Below, piece by piece: positions 9,960 to 20,416 of a DNA stretch of 64,000 nucleotides. Location of the stretch: the NCBI RefSeq assembly GCF_026745355.1, contig NC_079206.1:2473800-2537799 (forward strand). The letters are read 5' to 3'. How positions within the stretch are numbered: the first letter of the stretch is position 1; each line of letters opens with the position of its first letter. The position numbers and the translations under genes are program-made. The notes below the pieces were generated by a model that saw only the letters and a program-made list of their open reading frames with translations, was not told the origin of the DNA and did not search any database. This stretch comes from Beta vulgaris subsp. vulgaris (Eukaryota; Streptophyta; Magnoliopsida; Caryophyllales; Amaranthaceae).

Positions 9960-11811
9960 CAAGTAGTAGTTAAGTAGATCTGTAGATGTCTTGCCCTTCT
10001 TCCACCGAACTGTACCAAAATCTCTTAAGAGTCAGACACATACTGAAACAATACCAGTGCAACTGAAACTTCAGCAAGACAGCAAATTACACATAGCACA
10101 TTTACACTCTCATCAGTCATCACTATAAATCTATAATGAAAGTAACATGTAGTAGTATAGTATATCTGCCAAAGTAAGGACCAGCCAGCCAATAAATTTA
10201 CGTAACGTGATATATTCCAGGGGAAAAATTGGTGTACAAAAGTCATGGGAGTACTATAAATTTTTATTAGGTGGTAGGTCCACGGTATATATTTAGATAG
10301 TGGGGTTAAACTTGAATGGTTGTGCTTCTACCTTAAGCATATATAGCACTCTCTCCCCACCACCTCTGCTGTCTGCTGACTGCTGTGACTCGGTGACATG
10401 CGTATTCACCTTCTCACTATATCACATGTACTTCGTTATTTTTGGGTGAAAAGGGGCCTAGCTAACTCCATACTGATGTACTTCGTATTTGCTTATTTCT
10501 GGATTCAGAAATCTGAATCACATGATATAATCATTCTCGAGTAAAAGATTCCTATTGTATTGAAATTGTGCTGTAGTTTTACATTAGCTAAGGAATAAGG
10601 TATTGTATGTGAAGTATGATAATGCCAGTTTAATAGACAAAGTAGGTCCAACATGGTTAGATATTGGGTTAGATACTAGGATTACAGGGTTTTAAAGCTT
10701 TTATTGGACTATGTTTTATGCACATTGTCTTACTTCTACTTATTTGACAGGATTGTATAGGTACAAATTATTATTTCTTGTGATTTTTAATTTGTTAGGA
10801 AACAGGGTATTGTAATTTGATTAATTAGTGATGAACAAGATTAATGAAGTAATGATGATGAGAAAAACAATAAAGCAGAACAAACAAAGAACATAAGGAT
10901 TTACGTGGTTCAGTCATACGTACGTCCATAGGTGGGGGATTATTAGAGCCATGATCTTCACTATAATGGAGAAAAACCAGAGAGAATAATACAAGGAATC
11001 TAAAAATACTAGAGGCTAAAAATGTTTCTAGAATTGTATGCTAAATAATGAACACCAGGAAACCCTTTTATAACATAAGAAACTCCATACAAAACCCTAA
11101 AAGATAAACCAAAATGGAATAAGTCAAAACCACGTAAAACTCAGCCGCCCGATTGGGCCGTCAATTCTTCAAACCTGTTGACGTCTCGGCCCCGATTGGG
11201 TGACGTTCGCCCGATCGTAATTTGCGACAAACTCCCGATTGGGCGTACCCGCCCGACCTGATTGGCCATTCCTGCGAAACGCAGAATCTGACGAAGTTTC
11301 AAGGCATCAACTTTAACAAAATTTCTTTTTGTTTTCTCTCTTAGCTCATTCCTTTGAAAAATTACACATATCATATTTAAGCGGTTAAATAAGTTAATAA
11401 CAGAACAATGGAAGGAAGAGTCTTTATGGATAAATTTGAAGCTTTTAATCCCGTTTGTATTTGAACATTTGAGAAGATCGTTCATAAGACAAATCATCGT
11501 CAAGTTGTTTGTAGATTTTCGCTAAAGATTTTTGCAGTTGGATTATAATTGGAGAATAAAATGGAAAAAAAGTTTCATAATTGAATTAAAAAAGAAGTGG
11601 GAGAATCGAATAAGTATGGAAACTACCAAAAATTGGAAAAAAAAGGTGGATTAAAGAAGGTTGTAGATTCACCGTTATTCTCGACAGTCGACAGTGTGGC
11701 AGTGTCTTTTTAATTTATAAAAACTTTTCATTTTCTCTCTTTAGCCTTTATTAACTCGGGCTTTGTATTTTGGGCATGCCAATCTCGTCCGTGCCCAAAT
11801 ACGGCCCTGGC
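9960..11811. other. Intergenic; contains a CCCGATTGGG motif cluster
   Basis: No gene is supported. A TATA-like CATATATAG is followed by a pyrimidine-rich leader at 10335-10400, but no coding frame follows. At 11147-11270 the motif CCCGATTGGG or close variants occurs five times. The text TTTACGTGGTTCAGTC near 10900 is of a kind often seen in plant LTR elements, but I cannot set element ends. Confidence 0.4.
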
Positions 11812-12420
11812 TATAGTGTGTTTGTGATATAGTGTTTTTTTTTTAAATATAGTGTATCTTTTAGTGATATAGTGTGTTTTTTTGTGTAATTGTGTTATAA
11901 TTGATTGTACAATTGAACCTGTTATGGAAGAATAAATATTGTCAGTTTCGATGTAGTGTGTTTGTATGTGGTATGTGTGCTTCTCTGTGCTAAAGTGTGT
12001 TTTTTTGGCAAGAGCTATAATGTTTTTTTTGTGATAGTGTTTCTTTGTGTTATAATGTATTAATTTGTGATATAGTGTAATCTATACAAATATATTAAAA
12101 GGCATGCGAAAACAAACAAAAAAAAAATCGTGCCACGTGGCGCTCTCCCTAGGGAGTTTTAGTTCATGTAATCCATGTACACTAAAAAAATTAAGAAATT
12201 GCATAGTATAAGGTTTGATCCCGAGACCTCAATTACATATACTAAAGTTCTAACCACTAGGCTAAGTTATATTTAGTGTTATTATTGTAAAGTATTATAT
12301 TAATAAATGAAATTTTTTCTTACCGGGACATAGCCCGGGCCTAATAGCTAGTTATATCTTATATATTGTATCTATTTGTGATATAATGGGTTTCTGTGTA
12401 TTATAGTAGTGTGTGTCCTA
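11812..12420 (+). repeat. Degenerate tandem GATATAGTGT-type repeat, interrupted by a Helitron
   Basis: Variants of (G)TGATATAGTGTGTTTTT recur from about 11812 to 12080 and resume after the Helitron (TTTGTGATATAATGGG and so on to about 12415). The Helitron at 12081-12351 splits the array. No coding potential. Confidence 0.6.
12081..12351 (+). mobile_element. Complete short Helitron (copy B, 271 bp)
   Basis: It starts TCTATACAAATATATTAAAA and ends with a short hairpin (CCGGGACATAGCCCGG) followed by CTAATAGCTAG. The flanking host bases are A and T. These are the standard plant Helitron ends (5' TC, 3' hairpin plus CTRR, insertion between A and T, no target duplication). No Rep/helicase is present. 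The interior (12195-12265), read on the minus strand, resembles a tRNA-derived SINE head. Confidence 0.8.
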
Positions 12421-12540
12421 ATTCACGTGCATGAACCTGCACACTAATTTTGCTGTGAACCGGGTCCACACAAGTCGAATTACAAATCTTATACAACTCA
12501 CATTATTTTTTTATTGTACGTAAATTACATGATTAAAAAT

Positions 12541-14250
12541 CCTAAGTAAGAGAAGTACATGACATCGTTCTTTGTTTAATAACGCCTTTAATCATATTAG
12601 TAATTGCCTGGGATAAAATTTGCAGACCGAAATCCCAAGGGGGTTTAGGCCTCAGAAAAACTTTGCCAATGAATAAAACCTTTATTGCAAAACTTGGATG
12701 GAAAATTCTCACCGAGCCTAATAATATTTGGGTTAAACTCATTTCCGACAAATATCTTAAAAATCAATCGTTTTTTAACTGCAAACCTTAGCCAAATGAC
12801 TCTCCCATTTGGAAGAAAATTTTACTTCATCACCCATTACTCCATAAAGGCATTTGGTGGAAAATTGGAGATAAATCTCATATTCTTTTTTGGCTCCATA
12901 GTTGGTGCCTGGAGGAAAATTTAATGACCATGTTAAAGTTAAATGAAAACCAGGAAATTGATGTTAACCTGCTTTTAAAAGATTTCATTTTACCAGATAA
13001 ATCTTGAGATCTTCTCAAATTAAAAACACTTCTCCCTTACCACATCATCAAATGCATTAAAGGCATTCCGTTACTGTCTACCTTTCTCTTTGATGAACCT
13101 ATTTGGGGTCCTACTTTTTCAGGACTTTTTACAGTTAAGTCTGCTACTTGGTTAGCAAATAACCTCCCACCTAGCAAGGACAGATGGTCTCATTGTTGGA
13201 TTTGGGATCTAGATATCCCGCCCAAGCTAAAGTTTTTTTTATGGTAGATCTGCCATAATAGTCTTGGGGTTCGTGCAACCCTTGAAATATCATCCCTTTA
13301 AGTCAATTTCCCTTTGTGCTACCCAGGAGGAATCCATAGATAATCACATATTTGGAGTTTGTTCCAAACTCCTCCCCTCTGGCAGCTTAAAGAACTTAAT
13401 TATTGGTTACCTCATTATGTAACTAGTGTGGTAGTGCCAGTTTATTTGATAATTTTTCTAATATTAAAAAGAATAAAAGCTACACTTCTAAATTTGTCTT
13501 CCTAATTTGGAGTATTTGGAAAGAAAGAAACAATATCATCTTTCATAACGACTCACTTAATATTCATAGGATTCTTCATAAAGCAAATATTCTCAGAATG
13601 GAATCTCAAGAATGCAGTTGATCACTGAAATTCCTTTGGCTCTCCGTTTTTCCACTCTTCTCTCCATCCGTCCACTCCCAAGTACCCTCCTTCAATATTG
13701 GTGACTTGGGAGCCTCCATCACCACCATTTTTCAAACTCAACTTCGACGGTTCTGTTCGTAATTCTTCAACAATAGCAACAAGCTAAGTTTCCTCATTAG
13801 AGATTCCGACGCCAACCTAGTATAGTCGCGACCTTAAACCTTGATACATCTTCAGTATCGGTGGCAGAAGCTACAACCCTTTAGCATGGAGTCCGGTTAG
13901 CTATTCAAAATGTTATCACTCATCTCCACATCGAAGGAGATAACCTCATAGTTATCAACTCCATCAAAGGCATATCCCCCCCCCCCTCCCTTGGCAGATC
14001 GCCCACATCATTCAGGATACCCGGGCTTTTCTCTGCTCCTTTTCTTGTTGGACTATTCGAAATGTCTACCGGGAAGCAAACAAAGCAACAGATTGGATTA
14101 TCAATGTTGGCCACCTCCTCATAGATTCTAGTTTTTTTTATTGAAAATTGTACTCATTCAGCTCTTTATTCAATCCTTGTAAACGATAAGGTTGAAGATC
14201 TACTTGTGCGGATGATCTCCTAACCTTCTTTTTCCTTACCTTTTTAAAAG
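12541..14250 (+). pseudogene. LINE (L1-type) 3' part: end of ORF2 and RNase H, heavily mutated
   Basis: The plus strand reads WDKICRPKSQGGLGLRKTL, then KLGWKILTEPNNIWVKLI and PIWKKILLHHPLLHKGIWW, the usual zinc-knuckle-like tail following the reverse transcriptase of plant LINEs. Further on come TVKSATWLANNL and an RNase H-like stretch (FKLNFDGSVRNSS near 13740; VYREANKATDWIINVGHLL near 14070). Stops and shifts are frequent. A 3' UTR-like segment follows to about 14250 with an A-rich end. RT itself is missing, so the copy is 5'-truncated. Confidence 0.75.
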
Positions 14251-15438
14251 GAAAAAATATATATTAGTATACATACTTCTGTCCGTATAATCTGAAAAAG
14301 ACAACCATAAGTAATTAAACAAATAACGTCGGCTTGGATAATATTCTGAATTACCGACGTGCTTGGATAATGGCTTTGATTCAAAGATTAAGTTTTTTAT
14401 TGAAATAACGCGGAATTGCATTTGTTACCATTACAACATTATTATTGCTGGCAATCAATGAATTCATTCGACTGACACTGGTAAACTGTTAATTCAAGGT
14501 ATCTACGTGGGGGTACTCACGTGCAAGATATAAATATTGACTTATTCTACGTTTGACTCAGAGCTTTTTTTTTTTTTTTCAGAACTTTTTATTGGCTAGC
14601 TTTTAGTTGATTGTTTCTTCGACTTAGTTTTATCCCACGTAAAAGTCAGTAGGGACTTTCTCATTTTTGTAATCTACTTTTGTTTTATCAAAATGTTAAA
14701 AATAGTTTCCTTATACTTCTCCCATAATCCCAAAGGACTAATATGAACTACTCTATTGTGTTAACCTGCAAGAGATTCTAGTCTATATAGGCTATACAAA
14801 CACCTATACACCATGTTCTATGTTAGCGTGAGTCTTGCTTTGATTGGATTATTCCTAGAAAAACTAAATTTTAATAACGCAGATCGACTTACTAAATAAC
14901 TAAAGCCTTTTTGATTTGGCATGACCCAATCAGTGATTGTGTAATTCCAACTGAAATATGTTGTGGTTTGTTATGCACTAATAATGTCTATATATTAAAA
15001 GTTATATTATAACTTCATTTATTCCATAATATAGTGCTTGTTCTTCAATTTTAACGGAATATAAGGAATTGAAAAATGTTATGTATCATCATGTATTATC
15101 TAGTGATGTATGTGTATTAGAAAGCTAATTGTCTTTTAAATTTAATAAAAAATATCTATGGCTAAGATTAATAAAAATTACATTGAAACAAACAACCAAT
15201 ATTAAATGGTTACTACCCACTGGACAAATTAAGTTTTATATAACTCCATTCACCTAGTGAGTAGATTATCCCATCCTGATTGACTATTATAAAGTAATTG
15301 TTAATGATGAGCTAGACCACCATATATTAAATTTTATTTATTAATAGTGGACAAATTACCCGTGAGTTAAATTTCACCATATATAAAATTATATATTAGT
15401 AGTGGGTAAACTAAGTTTTAACCACGTTAAACATAGAG
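14251..15438. other. Intergenic, nothing recognised
   Basis: AT-rich DNA with a T-run at 14564-14579; no gene or paired terminal repeat found. Confidence 0.45.
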
Positions 15439-15452
15439 ACGATAATAACAAG

Positions 15453-15640
15453 TTTTTTTTTTTTTTTTTTTTTTTTTTTTGGTGTTTGCACCCGGTTCAC
15501 CCTTCGGTCTACATCCGGATCGAGGCCAAGTTCGGGATGGTTAGGTTCCATTCCTCTTCCAAGGGTGTTGCGGGGATTCGAACACGGGTCCATCCTACCA
15601 AAGCCAGTCCCCATCACCACTGGGCCAACACTTACTTGGT
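15453..15640 (-). mobile_element. tRNA-derived SINE with a long homopolymer tail
   Basis: On the minus strand the head holds an A box (TTGGCCCAGTGGTGA) and a B box (GTGTTCGAATCCC), the pol III promoter of tRNA-derived SINEs. It ends in an A tail of about 28 residues (the T-run at 15453-15480). It is flanked by a perfect 14-bp target duplication, ACGATAATAACAAG (15439-15452, 15641-15654). The unbroken tail and perfect duplication suggest a recent insertion. It is not a functional tRNA gene. Confidence 0.9.
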
Positions 15641-15779
15641 ACGATAATAACAAGTTTGCAAGAAGCCAAACAAACCAATTCAATTTTAACCATTAGGATT
15701 ACACAAATATCATCGTACACCAAAGATCAGACATTGGAGGAAGCATAAAAGTGGACGTGGAAGTAAAAAAGGTGTGGAA

Positions 15780-16056
15780 AGTTTACGAGTCGCCTCTTCC
15801 AATACGAGAGACTCAGTAGCCTAACTTATGGAGTCACCTCTTCTAGCATAAGAGAGTAAATAGCTTAACCTATCGAGTTGCCAAACAACTAATAGGTGAC
15901 TTATAAAATAGCTATCGAGTCGCCTCAAGAGGTGACTTCTAAAGTTTAGATAGCTTTAGAGTTGGTAGAATTAGCCATATTAGGGTCTGGGTCGCTTTAG
16001 AGGCGAATCATTAGGTCATTTACTAGCGACTCGATAGGGTGTTTTTTGTAGTAGTG
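15780..16056 (-). mobile_element. CACTA (En/Spm) terminal region with subterminal repeats
   Basis: The right edge, read on the minus strand, is CACTACTACAAAAAACACC, a typical CACTA transposon end. Inside it, GAGTCGCCTCT-type motifs recur in both orientations (15788, 15832, 15918, 15936, 15976, 16026), matching the subterminal repeats such elements use to bind transposase. I see no opposite CACTA end, so this is a fragment or one end of a larger decayed copy. Confidence 0.65.
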
Positions 16057-16323
16057 TAAATGTACAATGTACATTTATCTATCGTGACTATATATATACA
16101 CATTATTTACATATGGATGTATAATGTGTTATAACTGATCCAAGAAACACTATAGGTAAAATGACAAACACAGGACACTAATTAATCGATATGCATGGTT
16201 CACTAACAATATGTTAGGACTGCTAGCTATGTGCGCCGTGGATCCAAGTTTTATTTTAAGGAGCTTATAATACATAATGAGGCTATGTAACAAAAAGGCT
16301 ATTATAACTATATTGACAATGTT

Positions 16324-16494
16324 GGGCCTGTTCTCTCCAACTTATTTTCAGTTCAATTCAGCTCTGGACAACACTTTTACTCTCACATATCACTATTCAT
16401 TTCAGTTTAGTTCAATTTAGTTCAGTTCAATTCAATTATGTTCAGTTCAATTCAGTTTAGTTTAACCGTTTTTTATGCCGAAGAGAACATACCC
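16324..16494. mobile_element. Small MITE (171 bp) rich in TTCAGTTCAATTCA
   Basis: Ends GGGCCTGTTCTCT and its near-inverse (AGAGAACATACCC) bound a low-complexity interior built from TTCAGTT(C/T)A repeats. The target duplication is not clear. No coding capacity. Confidence 0.5.
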
Positions 16495-17674
16495 GTAGAA
16501 TAGGTTTTATTGATCATAATGAGCTGATGGGAAAGAATAAGGCTAGGCCAACAATAGAAAATGAGGCTAGTTAATGGTTATGACTTTTGTTTAGAGCTAA
16601 GTTTGGCCAGAAAATTAAACATACAATAATAAAGCTCTCTGATAAGTTTTAATTGCATTATAGAGTTGCTCGCTCATGCATCGTCGATCAATCCTAGAAG
16701 TATTAACTTGTAGTCAGATTTGCCTCTCTTTCCGGCAGTGCAAGCGTGTGCATCAATTTTTATAAACTGACAATAAATTTTGAAAACCAATTTTTATAAA
16801 TTTGATTCAGGCCTTTAATTCTTAGGAAACTTCTTGTGAGAATCTTAGTAGTTTAGAAAAATGTACTTTGTAGTCCTTTGTTGTTCTTGACCTTTTCAAG
16901 CTTCGCAAGAAAACCGGAAATAGAAGAAAGAAAGCTAAAGATTGAGAGAGTAATTTTGAAAACCATTAGAATATATAAGTGTACTTTTTAATAGTTTAAC
17001 TGATCATGAGTTGGCCTAATCTCCTATCTTTCTCACCGTCTTGTTTGTTGAAATAGATTAGGTCATTTTATTAAAATGTTTGATCTATATAGAGTTGACA
17101 TTATGTTACTCTAGTTAACACACTATACTATTAAAATCAAATACGGTTATCGAGAGAAATTTAAATCCGATATGCACCAAAATTGACCAAGCTAAGTTTG
17201 ACCTATTTGTCATTTATATATATGATGTTATATGTTACGAGTAAATCTTAATTTCTATAAAATTTGGTACAAATTATAGTATTATTTAAAATCAATATAA
17301 ACCCATACATGAACATATTCATTTAGTCGAATGGTTAGTTTCAAATATTTATTCTCTAGCTATCTGTAAGAGAAGAAATAAAAGATTGATGATGCTATAA
17401 AAAAAAAGGTTATGGGAGTATCCGAAAACACTATTGCAAGTAACTTAGAGAGGTATAAGTATAATCATCGCATACATCGATATGACTGTATTATTTATAT
17501 TTATATGTTAATAAAGTTGTATTGCATTATCTACATATATTGTTAGTAAAAGGTAGTAGAGAGGAAATGAAATCTTTTAAAATTTATAAGACAAGATATA
17601 TATATCCCCCCAAAAAAGTTGTAGAATTATTATTACCTTGACCAAAAGTATTGACTTATGGGTGTATACTTCTT
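16495..17674. other. Intergenic; proximal part is the upstream region of the inhibitor I9 gene
   Basis: No gene recognised. The last few hundred bases precede the TATA box of the inhibitor gene. Confidence 0.5.
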
Positions 17675-17683
17675 TATAAATAG
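17675..17683 (+). promoter_or_regulatory. TATA box of the inhibitor I9 gene
   Basis: TATAAATAG lies 155 bases upstream of the ATG. A (GA)n tract at 17755-17780 would fall in the 5' leader, a common plant arrangement. Confidence 0.6.
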
Positions 17684-17754
17684 CTAACATGTAACTCTCA
17701 TGGAAATCATTGTAGTGGCAATATTCCAAACCAATCAAAACACAGATAATAAAG

Positions 17755-17790
17755 AAGAGAGAGAGAGAGAGAGAGAGAGAAAGAAAGAGA
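17755..17790 (+). repeat. GA microsatellite in the 5' leader
   Basis: A run of about 13 GA units grading into GAAA repeats, 40-75 bases before the start codon of the inhibitor I9 gene. Confidence 0.85.
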
Positions 17791-17829
17791 AATAGCATAA
17801 GTTTAGGGAGAGGGGGCCTAGGTGAGATA

Positions 17830-19411
17830 ATGGCTAGCAAGCAAAAGGAGTTGTACTTCGTCTTCATGAACTTTGATCCTGAATATGAACGTCTTCGAAG
17901 TGATAGGTATGTTTATAGTTTATTAAAGAGTGAGGGACAGCTTAGTGGTTAGAGCTTCCCTCTCGATTTCAGGAGGTCTTGAAATCGATTCTCACCCTTG
18001 ACAAGTTGGGATCGCTTTTATTCCCCCGACTTGTCAAGGTTTCTCCTTACCTTAAAAAAATGTTTATAGTTTATTATATGGTAGTCCTAAATAATTTTTC
18101 ATGTTAATGATATAATTTGAGGAAATTATATGAAGGTTAGTTAATCTACATTTATATAAAAATAAAACAGGTCAAAGAGAGGAGCGTATGAGCTTGATAT
18201 GTATCTAAGTAGGAAACATGATGAACTTCTAGCTCGAACTTTCCAACCTGGGACCTACAATAAGACTTTGTCTCTCGTTATTGTTGATGGTTTTGCTGTT
18301 CAAATCACTGATGATCAGGTAATCTTTTGATTATTGTCTTATATATGAATCTATATATGGTCTACATGATTCCATTATAATTAAGGTTGTTTTGTTGTTA
18401 TTTACGCGCGGGCTTTCTACACTATAAGGATGTTGTTTCGTTCATATTTACACGGTGGCTTTCTACACGTTCTTTTATATGTTTATTTTATGTTATCTCT
18501 TCTACCATTATTGTCCTTCAATTCTCTTTCTTTTAACTTTTTTCGAGTGAAAAATAAAATAAATATACGTACAACTTACTAAGAACAAAGGTAATAATTT
18601 TACAAGTTTAATTTAAACTACATTGCCTTATTTATACAAATATATCTTTGTATTGTTCAAATTCAGTTGTCACATTTGAAGTTGGACATGGGAAGAAATG
18701 TAGCTAAGGTAGATAAATAGCTAGGCTTAATTCTTTGTCATATACTATATTATCCTCTTTGTCTCTGAATGATACTCAAAAAATTAGGGTTTAAGTCTGT
18801 ATTATTGCTCTTTATCTACACCAAAAGATAAAATCTTTTCAAGATAGGAAGGGGCCACAAAAAGAAGATGAGCTACTGTAAAAAAACATAAACGAGTATC
18901 TGCACTACATAATTTTATGATATCTTTTTTTCTTTTGTTTGAGATATTTTGTCTCCTTTTCTTTTTATACTATGGTGATTACAAAATACTTCCTCCGTTT
19001 CACAAAGTGAAACACTTCTCTTATTTGGAATATAGTAGTCACAATAAGTGAAACCATGTTCTAAATGTTTAAAAAAAAGTTCACTCTTATACAAATATGC
19101 CGCAAAAAAGTAAGAGGGGGCCAAAACTCTTATTTTCCATCACTCTAGTATATTGTGGTCCTAACTTTCTCTCTCTCGATTCCTTGGTAACTCCCCAATT
19201 TCTCTATGTTTTAGTTATTGCGAAACAGAGGAAGTATACTACTATTAGATTTTCATTGGGTATTATATATGTTGTTAATTAAGTACTAGCATATTATTCT
19301 GTAATATTGCAGCTGAATGTTAACTTTAATGAGTAATTCTAATTTCAGGCAAAGTTGCTCAGATCTGCAATGGAAGTGAGGGTAGTGGAGAAGAATCAAG
19401 AGTTAGCTTAA
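17830..19411 (+). CDS. Free-standing inhibitor I9 (subtilisin propeptide-like) protein, 3 exons, 95 aa
   Basis: Exons 17830-17906, 18171-18318 and 19349-19411 join in frame with GT-AG borders to give 95 residues. The protein starts MASKQKELYFVFMNF, carries HDELLARTF and KTLSLVIVDGFAVQITDDQ, and ends KNQELA. The pattern (YxVxM near the start, HxxLL, then GFAxxxTxxQAxxL) is that of the I9 propeptide that folds and inhibits subtilases. Plants have stand-alone versions that act as subtilase inhibitors or chaperones. There is no signal peptide and no protease domain nearby, so it is probably cytosolic or inhibits in trans. Intron 1 holds a SINE and intron 2 a Stowaway MITE. Family assignment is strong; target protease unknown. 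Confidence 0.85.
17926..18059 (+). mobile_element. tRNA-derived SINE in intron 1 of the inhibitor I9 gene
   Basis: The 134-bp insert has an A box (AGCTTAGTGGTTAGAG), a B box-like GAAATCGATTCTCAC and a short A tail. A perfect 17-bp target duplication flanks it, ATGTTTATAGTTTATTA (17909-17925, 18060-18076). The same family recurs at 20291-20416 (shared GACAAGTTGGGATC and CTTGTCAAGGTTTCTCCTTAC). Confidence 0.9.
18989..19234. mobile_element. Stowaway-type MITE in intron 2 of the inhibitor I9 gene
   Basis: Ends CTTCCTCCGTTTC...GAAACAGAGGAAG, flanked by TA (18987-18988, 19235-19236), 246 bp. Confidence 0.8.
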
Positions 19412-20290
19412 TTAGTAAATTTTTGGGGCTTCTGAAGTTTTATCCCCAATATCAACAAGCATATATATAATATTTTATGATTGAAGTCAATTATTGGCAT
19501 AGTGGGTTTGTTGTGTTTTCTTTTCTCTTTTTCCAGGGTGCCTATTTTCAAGTATATGTATTGAATTGCATTTTGCTGATGGTTTCTTTGATTCTACTTA
19601 ATTAATAGGGTGTGTATATAGTATATATTTAGAGAGGAAAAGGGATAGGTAAAATGTAATGATGGCATTGATATCATGTATTCTTGAATCCAATTTGAAA
19701 CTTTTTTGCTCTCTTATGGCTCTGTCAACAGTCGATATTTGTCTTTCAATTTCATTAGCTAAGATATAACAATCACAGATTAGGCATTACAAATGCAACA
19801 GAAAGGATTCTAATATTTAAGTTATTGATGTAATTTTGTTACCCATCTTAATCAGTTGATAAAGTTTACGGTGATTATTATGCTTGTAATATTCCATGAA
19901 CCATGATTGTTTTTAAAGGAATTTATTGTATTATCATACAACAAGGTGTGTGTTTGAGATAAGTGACAATTTGGGAAGGATTTCAAGTTGCATATGAATG
20001 AGGTCATAATGTGTTGGAATGTTTTGTGCTAGTTTGTGAGGGCTAGTTGTGAACTTGTGGTCCTAAATGCGCATTTGGTGAAATCACAAGTCATGAGGAT
20101 TTGTGGTGTTACTCGAGCTAGATTACTATTAAAAAAAACCTTATAACATGCTATGCACTTATATCTCACTACACATTTTATTTTATTTTTGTTGAATACG
20201 AAATAATTCGAAATGTACAAACCAATATTTTAAAAATGACCACACAAATTTATATTTTAAAAATGACCGTACATATGGGATAAAGTATTA
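19412..20290. other. 3' flank of the inhibitor I9 gene, then intergenic
   Basis: Probable 3' UTR after the stop codon; no further gene found before the SINE at 20291. Confidence 0.45.
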
Positions 20291-20416
20291 GAGAGTGAGG
20301 AATAACCTATTGGTTAGAGCGTTTCTTCCAATTACAGGATGTCCTAGGATCGATTTTCACCCTTGACAAGTTGGGATCCCCTTTATTCCCCTCAACTTGT
20401 CAAGGTTTCTCCTTAC
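20291..20416 (+). mobile_element. tRNA-derived SINE, same family as 17926-18059
   Basis: It reads GAGAGTGAGGAATAACC, TTGGTTAGAGCG (A box), GGATCGATTTTCACC (B box-like) and the family tail AACTTGTCAAGGTTTCTCC. No clear target duplication or A tail is left, so this copy is older than the one at 17926. Confidence 0.75.

Noticed and set aside
10335..10400. Promoter-like TATA plus pyrimidine leader
   Set aside because: No coding frame or splice pattern follows, so no gene is called.
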